This document shows positions 9,718-16,889 of a DNA stretch of 53,780 nt, one piece after another; within the stretch, counting starts at the first letter, position 1; every line of letters begins with the position of its first letter. The position numbers and the translations under genes are program-made. The notes beneath the pieces were generated by a model. The model made no database searches. It was given only the letters and a program-made list of their open reading frames with translations, and had not been told where the DNA came from. This stretch comes from an uncultured Chlorobiaceae bacterium (GTDB lineage Bacteria > Bacteroidota > Chlorobiia > Chlorobiales > Chlorobiaceae), in NCBI GenBank assembly GCA_903822595.1, contig CAIJPS010000007.1, positions 1 to 53,780 of the forward strand, in the 5' to 3' direction.

Positions 9718-10296
9718 CTATTTCCAGTTCCAGAAAAAGAATATGGAGACAATGTGTATCGTGATTAACGCGAGTAAAAGGGAGACCATAGGCATATGAA
9801 TCTTCCTCCATAGCTCAAGAGTCTTGATCGTAAGGGTATCCCAGTAGCGTTGCTGTTCGAACTCATCATCGATGACTGCGTTGATTCCAGGCTGTTTGAA
9901 TTTTATCTTTACCTCATCCTCGACCTTTTTTACCAGATATTGCCCGACATGGCCGCTGGCTGTCACCACCATCATCAATGCTGTTGCCATCCAGGGTAAA
10001 ATGGCATTGAAATGGATGCCCGAATGAACAACAATCATCAGTGTCCCGATCCATCCGGTATTACAATGAAGCTTCAGAAAAAATTTAAGGGCACCTTCCT
10101 TGATTATTTTTTTCTTTTTTGCAGAATAGCTGAAGGATGAAGCAAGAAAAACGGTACCGGCGATGCCAAGATATCGCCCAACCCATACAAAATGGGCTAT
10201 ATGTAAAAGGTAGTCAAGTGAGATTGCGGCAATAATCAGGAGCAGATACGAGATCGTCAGCGGTAAAGTTCGTTGTATAAGGACTGATTTCCACAT
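9718..10296 (-). CDS. cytochrome b-like integral membrane protein
   Basis: A 192-residue protein from the ATG at 10296; an in-frame TTG at 10302 is the alternative. Four to five hydrophobic segments are visible (for example TISYLLLIIAAISLDYLL, YLGIAGTVFLASSF, WIGTLMIVVHSGIHF, MVSLLLALITIHIVSIFFF). Histidines sit in or next to membrane segments (LLHIAHFVW, KLHCNTGW, VVHSGIHF, ASGHVGQYL, RKIHMP, ITIHIVS), as expected for b-haem ligands in the cytochrome b561/ferric-reductase fold. It is followed after one base by the 14-haem cytochrome c, so the two almost certainly form a membrane-to-periplasm electron transfer module. The family assignment rests on topology and histidine placement only. Confidence 0.75.
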   Translation of the reverse strand: MWKSVLIQRTLPLTISYLLLIIAAISLDYLLHIAHFVWVGRYLGIAGTVFLASSFSYSAKKKKIIKEGALKFFLKLHCNTGWIGTLMIVVHSGIHFNAILPWMATALMMVVTASGHVGQYLVKKVEDEVKIKFKQPGINAVIDDEFEQQRYWDTLTIKTLELWRKIHMPMVSLLLALITIHIVSIFFFWNWK

Positions 10297-10545
10297 TATC
10301 AAGCATCGTTAAGGGGTCATAACTTTCTTCCGGAAAAGATATCTGTCGCGGCTTAAAAGAGTCTGAAGAGAGTCTTAAAAATCAATTAAATTTGAGTGGC
10401 AAATGGATTAAGCGATTTTTTACCTGTTTTGTTTTCCGGAGTCTGCAATGAACGCAAAAATGCTCTCTTAATTTGTGGCGTTTTTGTAAGTTATTTCAGT
10501 TGTCTTTTGGGAGTCTTGTAATCATTAAATGAGGGTGGGTTGGCT

Positions 10546-10782
10546 ATGGACGAAAAAAAATCTCAGGATGAACAGAAGGTTGTTGTGACGTGTCAGGTTA
10601 CCGATATCCGTATGCCTTTCTGGTCGATGGTTGTGTTTATGGTGAAGTGGGTATTCGCCAGTATTCCTGCGATGATTATTTTTTCTTTGTTTGCAGGCCT
10701 TATCATGGCGGTTTTGAGTGTCGTGTTTGGTTCCATTTGGGGATTTCATGGGATGTTTCGCGAGGTTAGATTTCCATTCTGA
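10546..10782 (+). CDS. small membrane protein of unknown function
   Basis: A 78-residue ORF from the ATG at 10546, preceded by a good ribosome site (GAGGGTGGG, 10531-10539). A TTG at 10540 is also in frame but lies too close to that site. The first 30 residues are polar and charged (MDEKKSQDEQK). Two hydrophobic segments follow around residues 27-62 (WSMVVFMVKWVFASIPAMII and FAGLIMAVLSVVFGSIWGF), and the C-terminus is basic. I do not recognise the family. It stands alone between a divergent cytochrome operon and an aminotransferase 40 bases downstream. Confidence 0.65.
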   Translation: MDEKKSQDEQKVVVTCQVTDIRMPFWSMVVFMVKWVFASIPAMIIFSLFAGLIMAVLSVVFGSIWGFHGMFREVRFPF

Positions 10783-10822
10783 AGTGCTGGCATTTTTTTG
10801 ATTTCAGCAAAAAAATAAAGTT

Positions 10823-11980
10823 ATGGGGTTGATTTTAAGTGATCGGCATTCCTGCGTGCTGCAATCGGAAATTCGTAACATGTCGATTGAGTGCCACCGG
10901 GTCGATGGCATCAATCTTGCCCAGGGGGTCTGTGATACTCCTGTGCCCGAAGCGGTTCTTCAGGGTGCGGTGGCAGCGATAGGGCAGGGGATTAATACCT
11001 ATACCCATTATGCCGGTCTGCCCCGGTTGCGCGAGGCCATTGCTGTCAAGCAGCAAAGGTTTTCCGGCATAACCTTTGATCCGGAGAGTGAGATCATTGT
11101 CAGTGCTGGAGCAACGGGCGCTCTCTACTGTGCATTTCAGGCATTGCTTAATCCCGGTGATGAGGTGATTGTTTTTGAGCCTTTTTATGGTTATCACATC
11201 AGTACACTGCAGGCTGCGGGGGCTGTACCGGTTTATCTTCCGCTGAATTCGCCGGAGTGGTCGTTCAGCGCTCATGATCTTGAGCTTGTTGTTACGCCCC
11301 GTACCCGTGGTATTATTGTCAACACTCCGGCAAATCCTTCTGGAAAGGTGTTTTCATCTGATGAATTGGAGATTATTGCCGGGTTTGCGGAGCGCTACGA
11401 CCTGTTTGTGTTTACTGACGAGATTTACGAGCATTTTGTTTATGGCAATAACGTTCATCGGTCATTTGCCGCATTGCCTGGTATGGGTGAGCGCACGATA
11501 ACGGTATCAGGTTTATCAAAAACATACAGTGTTACGGGATGGCGGATCGGTTATGTTCTTTGCGATGCCCGGTGGGCGCAGGCAATTGGTTATTTCAATG
11601 ATCTGGTCTATGTTTGTGCGCCTGCTCCCCTGCAGGCTGGTGTTGCCAGCGGACTGCGGGAGCTTGATGAGAGTTACTACAAAAATCTTGCCGTTGCCTA
11701 TCAGGCGAAGCGCGACCGGTTTTGCGATGCTCTTGCTCTTGCGGGCCTCTCGCCGCATATTCCTGATGGAGCCTATTATGTTCTTGCTGATGTTTCCCGC
11801 ATTCCCGGTGCTACAGGCAAGGAGCGGGCACTACATATTCTGCACAAAGCAGGTGTGGCCAGTGTTCCAGGTGGCGCCTTTTATCATGATAAGAGAGGGG
11901 AGCAGATGGTTCGTTTCTGCTTTGCCAAAGAGGATGCTGTGCTCGACGAAGCGATTTGCCGTCTTCAACTTCTTGACTGA
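10823..11980 (+). CDS. pyridoxal-phosphate aminotransferase, class I/II
   Basis: A 385-residue fold-type I aminotransferase. The PLP-binding lysine is in SGLSKTYSVTGWRIGY. The conserved NTPANPSGKVF (Asn contact), TDEIYEHFVY (Asp contact to the pyridine ring) and the C-terminal MVRFCFAK (Arg binding the substrate carboxylate) are all present. The sequence is of the aspartate/aromatic/methionine aminotransferase group; the exact substrate pair cannot be fixed. The start ATG at 10823 gives a normal family length. A lipoprotein gene follows after 28 bases and may be cotranscribed without a functional link. Confidence 0.9.
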   Translation: MGLILSDRHSCVLQSEIRNMSIECHRVDGINLAQGVCDTPVPEAVLQGAVAAIGQGINTYTHYAGLPRLREAIAVKQQRFSGITFDPESEIIVSAGATGALYCAFQALLNPGDEVIVFEPFYGYHISTLQAAGAVPVYLPLNSPEWSFSAHDLELVVTPRTRGIIVNTPANPSGKVFSSDELEIIAGFAERYDLFVFTDEIYEHFVYGNNVHRSFAALPGMGERTITVSGLSKTYSVTGWRIGYVLCDARWAQAIGYFNDLVYVCAPAPLQAGVASGLRELDESYYKNLAVAYQAKRDRFCDALALAGLSPHIPDGAYYVLADVSRIPGATGKERALHILHKAGVASVPGGAFYHDKRGEQMVRFCFAKEDAVLDEAICRLQLLD

Positions 11981-12008
11981 ATCTTTAACATAAATTGGAG
12001 GAATACGT

Positions 12009-12833
12009 ATGGCCAGGAAAGGGTTGATCAGGATTGCCGGATTTGTTGTTTTGCTGTTTACTCTGGTCGGCTGCCTGGAGATCAGTACTGTAGTCAGCGT
12101 CAAGCCGGATGGGACAGGAACCGTTACTGAGCGGATGTTGATGAGCAAGAGTTCTTTCAGCGAGATGGTCCTTCGTGATGGGGATAAAAAAGGGCAGTCA
12201 GGCCAGATTCCAGATAAGGCATTACTGGAAAAGAAGTCGCAGGAGATGGGTGAAGGGGTGCGATTTGTTTCGGTTCGTCCTGTTGTAACGAAAACGCATG
12301 CGGGATATGAGGCGATCTATTCTTTCAGAGATATCAATCGGTTGCAGGTTAACAGCAGTCCTGATAACGGTGTTTCAGCTGATTCAACTTCCAGGGATCA
12401 ATCGCCGAAAAAGAAAAAGCAGAATGTCCGTTTCTCCCTGAAAGAGGGTTCTCCATCGAGGCTTGTTATCATGATGGATCAGGAAAAGGGGGCTTCATTA
12501 TCGGGTTCTCCTGATGCAGCAAAGCCCCAACAAAATCCTGAGCAACTGAAAATGGCAACAAGTATCATGAAACAGTTTCTCAAGGGAATGAGAGTGTATA
12601 TGGCGGTTGATATTGATGGTTCGATACTCAGTACCAATGCGACGCACAGAAAAGAGAAGAGAATTACGATGATGGATGTGGATTTTGACAAACTGTTAGC
12701 CAATCCGAAACAGTTTGCTTCATTTGCTGCTCTTGGTTCTGACCCCTCTTCTGAAGAGATGCAGAAAATCATGAAAAAAATTCCGGGAATAAAGCTGGAA
12801 ACGCAAAAAGAGGTTGAGGTCAGCTTTCAGTAA
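12009..12833 (+). CDS. predicted lipoprotein of unknown function
   Basis: A 274-residue protein. A lysine/arginine-rich N-terminus, a hydrophobic core and the lipobox LVGC near residue 22 indicate a lipoprotein signal peptide. The mature part is hydrophilic, with VVSVKPDGTGTVTERMLM after the cysteine, a KKKKQNVRFSLKEG segment, and a C-terminus with IMKKIPGIKLETQKEVEVSF. VKPDGTGTVTE resembles openings of other bacterial lipoproteins of unknown role. A ribosome site (TTGGAGGAATACGT, 11995-12008) supports the ATG at 12009. The stop codon abuts the U-tract end of the RNase P RNA gene on the other strand, so the two transcripts converge. Confidence 0.75.
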   Translation: MARKGLIRIAGFVVLLFTLVGCLEISTVVSVKPDGTGTVTERMLMSKSSFSEMVLRDGDKKGQSGQIPDKALLEKKSQEMGEGVRFVSVRPVVTKTHAGYEAIYSFRDINRLQVNSSPDNGVSADSTSRDQSPKKKKQNVRFSLKEGSPSRLVIMMDQEKGASLSGSPDAAKPQQNPEQLKMATSIMKQFLKGMRVYMAVDIDGSILSTNATHRKEKRITMMDVDFDKLLANPKQFASFAALGSDPSSEEMQKIMKKIPGIKLETQKEVEVSFQ

Positions 12834-12836
12834 AAA

Positions 12837-13251
12837 AAAGCTGAAACCGAAGCTATAAGCCGAATTCTGTGAGTTACCCTGCAAAAACAGGGTAAGGCTG
12901 CAGCCATTTATCTGATGCGGCTTACCCGAGAACTCTCCTTTCGGAATTGAACGGGCCGCTCTCTTCCCCCGGAGGGAAAAGTCCTCTTATTTAGCCTTGC
13001 TTCGGGGAGGTTTGCCAAGCACATTCCATTACTGCAATGTCTGGTGGTCTCTTACACCCCCGTTTCACCCTTACTGCGGTTGCCCGAAGCGGTTTGTTTT
13101 CTGTTGCACTCTCTGTGACAAGCGGCTTACGCCGTCATCCCCGGGCTTGAGTCTTGCGATTCTCGACCGGCACCCTGCCCTGTGAAGTTCGGACTTTCCT
13201 CCGCGCAACCTCACGGCTGCACGGCGACTGCACACTTGCGGTTTCAGCTTT
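12837..13251 (-). ncRNA. rnpB: RNase P RNA, bacterial type A
   Basis: The minus strand carries the two universal RNase P RNA signatures. Near the 5' end is GAGGAAAGTCCGAACTTC (forward 13186-13203 region), and near the 3' end is ACAGAATTCGGCTTATAG (forward 12853-12870). The ends pair: 5' AAAGCTGAAACCG (forward 13239-13251) is complementary to 3' CGGTTTCAGCTTT (forward 12837-12849), forming a long P1 helix followed by a U run. That helix and U run probably also serve as the terminator. The RNA is the catalytic part of RNase P, which matures tRNA 5' ends. Exact ends are estimated from P1 to within a few bases. The zinc-ribbon protein gene lies directly upstream on the same strand. Confidence 0.95.
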
Positions 13252-13278
13252 ACAAAGAACGTTTATATCAGTTGATTA

Positions 13279-14076
13279 TTATTCGGCCTCTTCAAAGAGT
13301 CGCTCATGAACAACAATGCGTCCGCATGACTCGCAAAGATAGAATCCCCCCTGTACAATCATGGTATGACGATTGGTCGGAACCCTTGTATTGCAACCTG
13401 AGCAGGCATTGCGGTTCAGCTTGACGACAGCATTATTCAAGGTGCCACTTCTGAGGTGGTCGTACTTGTCGAGCAGTCTTTTTGCTTCGGTAGCAATAAG
13501 GTGACGTTGTTCCTTCACCATCTTTTTCAGCGAATTAACATCCTCGGCAGTTTCAATGACGATGCTGTCCAGCTCCTCTCTTTTCTGGTCAACCTGTTTT
13601 TTCAGATCCTCAAGCTGCTGATGCAGGACGTCGTCTGGCATCATCTCTTCAGTAATTTCGTCATAGCGATTTTCCGTGATGAGCTGTCGCCCTTTTTTCT
13701 GGATATCCTGTGCCCGCTGTATGGCATGAACAATATCCTGAAGCTGGATTTCAGCCTGCGCTATCTCTTTTTCTTCATATTCAATCTGCTTGGAGAGTGC
13801 ATCGTACTCTTTGTTGTTACGGGCAAGCGTCTGCTTCTCCTTGAAGTTCAGAATCTTGTTCTTGCACTCATTGATTGTTTCATGCAGATTTGAGCGTGTT
13901 TTCAGGTAATCGTCAGCTATTTTTTTTCGTGACTCGATCTGGCGGCTGGTAAATACCAGGTCTTCATCCAGAGCATCGATTTCCTCCGGAAGCCCTTTTT
14001 GAAGGCTGACGATGCTTTCTATCTGATTGTCAAGGTGCTGAAGCTTGACAAGGAGGTTTATTTTTGTATGATCCAC
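13279..14076 (-). CDS. coiled-coil protein with C-terminal C4 zinc ribbon (CT398/DUF164 type)
   Basis: A 265-residue protein. Residues 10-190 are strongly helical and charged, with heptad patterning (for example the EEDLVFTSRQIESRKKIADD region and QLEDLKKQVDQKREELDS). Residues 205-260 carry a zinc ribbon with cysteines in NACSGCNTRVP and LCESCGRIV. This matches the widespread bacterial zf-RING_7/CT398 family. Its role is not established; the family structure suggests nucleic-acid or protein tethering. The stop is about 28 bases before the start of the RNase P RNA on the same strand, so cotranscription is possible. It has no signal peptide and is probably cytoplasmic. Confidence 0.88.
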   Translation of the reverse strand: MDHTKINLLVKLQHLDNQIESIVSLQKGLPEEIDALDEDLVFTSRQIESRKKIADDYLKTRSNLHETINECKNKILNFKEKQTLARNNKEYDALSKQIEYEEKEIAQAEIQLQDIVHAIQRAQDIQKKGRQLITENRYDEITEEMMPDDVLHQQLEDLKKQVDQKREELDSIVIETAEDVNSLKKMVKEQRHLIATEAKRLLDKYDHLRSGTLNNAVVKLNRNACSGCNTRVPTNRHTMIVQGGFYLCESCGRIVVHERLFEEAE

Positions 14077-14107
14077 TACTCCTGATATTTTGAATTATTA
14101 AAGCAAT

Positions 14108-14136
14108 AAAAAAAGCACCCTCTCAAGAAAAGGTGC
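14108..14136 (-). terminator. Rho-independent terminator after rpmG-tRNA-Leu
   Basis: On the minus strand GCACC (forward 14132-14136) and GGTGC (forward 14115-14119) pair around a short loop, followed directly by seven U residues (forward 14108-14114). It lies about 100 bases downstream of the tRNA gene and just upstream of the zinc-ribbon gene, so it ends the L33-tRNA transcript. Confidence 0.7.
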
Positions 14137-14236
14137 ATACCTGTGCGTCGTATGTGAAAAACCTGATCTGAACCGAATCAATTGATGATATGTTATTGAG
14201 CCTATTCACGTGCATATCGCCTCGAAAGATTGTTTG

Positions 14237-14318
14237 TGCCCGAAAGGAGACTCGAACTCCTACACCTTGCGGCGCGCGTCCCTGAAACGCGTGCGTCTAC
14301 CAATTCCGCCATTCGGGC
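14237..14318 (-). tRNA. tRNA-Leu (anticodon CAG)
   Basis: Minus-strand 82-base tRNA. The acceptor stem GCCCGAA/TTCGGGC is perfect. The D-arm segment TGGCGGAATTGGTAGACGC is typical of leucine tRNAs. The anticodon loop TTCAGGG, between CGCGT and ACGCG, gives anticodon CAG, which reads CUG. The variable arm CGCCGCAAGGTGT and T-arm GGAGTTCGAGTCTCC are present. The discriminator base is A and the 3' CCA is not encoded. It lies 32 bases downstream of rpmG on the same strand. Confidence 0.96.
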
Positions 14319-14350
14319 ATTGCGTTATGCTCAGACCAGTACAAAAAAAC

Positions 14351-14533
14351 TTACTTTATCTCCTTGTGCAGTGTATGACGCTGCATGTTGGGATTGTATT
14401 TTTTCAAGATAAGACGTTCAGTGGTATTTTTCTTGTTTTTTGTTGTGGTATATCTGGAAACCGTTTTTCCCTCTTTTTTTGCTTCAGTGCACTCAAGAGT
14501 GATAACGATTCTGTTCTCTTTTCCTTTTGCCAT
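14351..14533 (-). CDS. rpmG: 50S ribosomal protein L33 (zinc-free form)
   Basis: A 60-residue basic protein with the L33 pattern [12 protein letters not shown] and [20 protein letters not shown] and [12 protein letters not shown]. The paired CXXC motifs of zinc-binding L33 are absent: only one cysteine remains, so this is the zinc-independent type. It is a component of the large ribosomal subunit near the E site. Length is normal. It precedes tRNA-Leu on the same strand. Confidence 0.95.
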   Translation of the reverse strand: MAKGKENRIVITLECTEAKKEGKTVSRYTTTKNKKNTTERLILKKYNPNMQRHTLHKEIK

Positions 14534-14681
14534 GGTAACCTCAATCAGGTATGTAATTGTAAATAGCTCCTAATATAAGGCCTGAAAGGTGATTTTGCAA
14601 GTTATGGGTTTTTTCTTTCCATGATAACGGTAGAAAAGTTATTTTTAAGCCCTTTATAACCCTCTAACAGGTAACAGAACC

Positions 14682-15935
14682 GTGCTTGACAGTAATTATT
14701 TTCACTATACCGCTGCAACGCTTAACTGCGATGAGGTTAGCCTTGAAGAGCTTGCCGCCACTTTTGGAACACCTCTTTATGTGATCTCCAAAAGAAGCCT
14801 CATTGATAGCTGCCAGACGTTCGAGCATGCATTCAGGGCGCTGCCCCATTTTACCTGCTATTCAGTCAAGGCCAACTTTAATCTCAGCGTTATTCGCACT
14901 CTTGCTGAACTTGGCTGCGGCTTTGATATCAATTCCGGCGGAGAGCTCTATCGGGCTCTGCAGGCTGGTGTTGCTCCGGAAAAAATCATCTTTGCCGGTG
15001 TTGGAAAGAGGGCTGATGAGATTGTCTATGCCCTTCAGAGCGGGGTGCTTTTGCTGAAAGCCGAATCGATGTCGGAACTGCGCGCCATTGACCGGATTGC
15101 CGGAGAGCTTGGCAAAACAGCCCCTGTAGCCATCAGGATCAACCCAAATGTGACGGCTGAAACCCATCCCTATATTACCACTGGTGACAGCAAGGAGAAG
15201 TTTGGTATTGATGAAATAGAGCTTCCTGCGGTATTTTCCCTTTTTTCCCAGTTGCCGAATCTCAAGCTTGTTGGACTCGACATGCACATCGGGTCGCAGA
15301 TTTTCGATCCGGAATATTATGTAGCTGCCACCGTAAAGCTGCTTGCCATTTTCAAGGCATCGAAGGAGCTTGGTTTTGCTCTTGAATTTCTTGATATCGG
15401 AGGTGGTTTTCCGGTAACCTACGATCCAATGAAACCAGCCACACCGATAGAACAATTTGCCGAAAAGCTCGTTCCGATGCTTCTGCCTCTTGGTGTCAAG
15501 GTGATTTTTGAACCGGGACGCTATCTGGTGGCCAATGCGTCTGTACTGTTGACCAGAATTCTCTATAAAAAGAGTAATCATACCGGCAAACAGTTTTTTG
15601 TGGTCGATGCAGGGATGACTGAACTGATTCGTCCGGCGCTCTACCAGTCGCACCATGAAGTGCAGTCGGTCACCTTTCATGAGGAAACAGTTGTTGCTGA
15701 TGTAGTCGGCCCGATTTGTGAGTCGAGTGATTTCTTTGCCCGCCAGAGAGCAATTCCAGCAGCAGAAGAGGGTGAACTCCTTGCGGTAATGTCATCAGGA
15801 GCTTACGGCGCCGTTATGGGGAGCAATTATAACGGAAGGCTTCGCCCGGCGGAGGTTATGGTGAACGGAAGGGAGGTAAAACTTGTCCGTAAACGTGAAA
15901 CCCTGGAACAGCTCGTACAGAATGAGCTGCTCTGA
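14682..15935 (+). CDS. lysA: diaminopimelate decarboxylase
   Basis: A 417-residue PLP enzyme that decarboxylates meso-diaminopimelate to lysine, the last step of lysine synthesis. The fold-type III lysine is in CYSVKANFNLS. GFDINSGGEL, the glycine loop LDIGGGFPV, the active-site EPGRYLVANAS and the C-terminal CESSDFFARQR (catalytic cysteine) are all present. It starts with GTG at 14682 with a weak ribosome site (AGGTAA). The gene stands alone, converging with metF downstream. Nothing unusual apart from the GTG start. Confidence 0.96.
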   Translation: MLDSNYFHYTAATLNCDEVSLEELAATFGTPLYVISKRSLIDSCQTFEHAFRALPHFTCYSVKANFNLSVIRTLAELGCGFDINSGGELYRALQAGVAPEKIIFAGVGKRADEIVYALQSGVLLLKAESMSELRAIDRIAGELGKTAPVAIRINPNVTAETHPYITTGDSKEKFGIDEIELPAVFSLFSQLPNLKLVGLDMHIGSQIFDPEYYVAATVKLLAIFKASKELGFALEFLDIGGGFPVTYDPMKPATPIEQFAEKLVPMLLPLGVKVIFEPGRYLVANASVLLTRILYKKSNHTGKQFFVVDAGMTELIRPALYQSHHEVQSVTFHEETVVADVVGPICESSDFFARQRAIPAAEEGELLAVMSSGAYGAVMGSNYNGRLRPAEVMVNGREVKLVRKRETLEQLVQNELL

Positions 15936-15962
15936 GAAGGGGGGGGTTCTGTTGTAAAGGGG

Positions 15963-16832
15963 TTACTCGTGGATGTTTTTGAAGATTTTAAGGGTTGCAT
16001 CGGCCATGTTCAGGGTATAGAAGTGGATGCCTTTGATATGATGGTCGATGAGCTCCTGTACTTGCGCTGTAGCCCATTCAATAGCAATTGATGCAACTTC
16101 AGCGTCGTTTGTTGCGTTGAGGACTTTTTTCTGGAGAGTGGCAGGAATTCTTGCACCAAGTGCCAGTTCCGACATTCTGATCATCCCTTTTCGCGTTGTT
16201 ATGGGCATGATTCCCGGGATGATGGGCACGGTAATTCCGCCAAGGGCGCAACGCTCAACGAAGTCGAAGTAGTCGCGGTTGTCGAAAAAAAGCTGTGTAA
16301 CAATATAGTCTGCCCCGGCATCGACCTTTTCTTTCAGATATTCGATCTCTTTCATCCGGTTTGGTGTTTCAGGGTGCCCTTCAGGAAAGCCGGCAACACC
16401 GATACCGAAATCAGGATACTCTTTTTTTATGAAGCGAACCAGGTCTATGGCATAGGGAAAATCCTTTATTGCATCAGCCATTGATGCTATTCCGGCTGGT
16501 TTGTCGCCTCTCAGGGCAAGTACGTTGTTGATGCCGTGTTCCCGGTAGTTCTGTAAAATGGCTCCGGTTTCCTCTTTGTCGGAGCAGATGCAGGTAAGGT
16601 GTGATACGACGGTAAGGCCGGTCTCTTTCTGTATTTTCGTTACCAGGTTATGGGTTCTTGAGCGGGTCGATCCACCGGCTCCATAGGTAACGCTGACATA
16701 GGAGGGGTTGAGCGGTGAGAGTGCTGCAATGGTTTCAAACAGTGTTTCCCACTCTTCATCTTTTTTCGGGGGGAAAAACTCAAAACTGAAGACAGGTTTG
16801 GCGGCAGAGTTCAGTATTTCTTTGACAAGCAT
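15963..16832 (-). CDS. metF: 5,10-methylenetetrahydrofolate reductase
   Basis: A 289-residue flavoprotein from the ATG at 16832. Longer readings to 16934 would overlap comEC and add a hydrophobic leader absent from the family. Family motifs are FSFEFFPPKKDEEW, SVTYGAGGSTRSRT, HLTCI, NVLALRGDKP, GVAGFPEGHPE and IVTQLFFDN. The enzyme reduces methylene-THF to methyl-THF, feeding methionine synthesis. No SAM or cobalamin riboswitch is visible upstream. It is divergent from comEC with only 57 bases between the chosen starts. Confidence 0.95.
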   Translation of the reverse strand: MLVKEILNSAAKPVFSFEFFPPKKDEEWETLFETIAALSPLNPSYVSVTYGAGGSTRSRTHNLVTKIQKETGLTVVSHLTCICSDKEETGAILQNYREHGINNVLALRGDKPAGIASMADAIKDFPYAIDLVRFIKKEYPDFGIGVAGFPEGHPETPNRMKEIEYLKEKVDAGADYIVTQLFFDNRDYFDFVERCALGGITVPIIPGIMPITTRKGMIRMSELALGARIPATLQKKVLNATNDAEVASIAIEWATAQVQELIDHHIKGIHFYTLNMADATLKIFKNIHE

Positions 16833-16889
16833 GCAGGGAGTAGGGTTTAAAGGCTTGAATAAAAGAAAAGAATATACAAAAACAATGAT

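Noticed and set aside
14862-15680. 272-codon open frame on the minus strand inside lysA
   Set aside because: It lies fully within lysA on the opposite strand, has no ribosome site and no recognisable family. It is a by-product of the codon usage of lysA.
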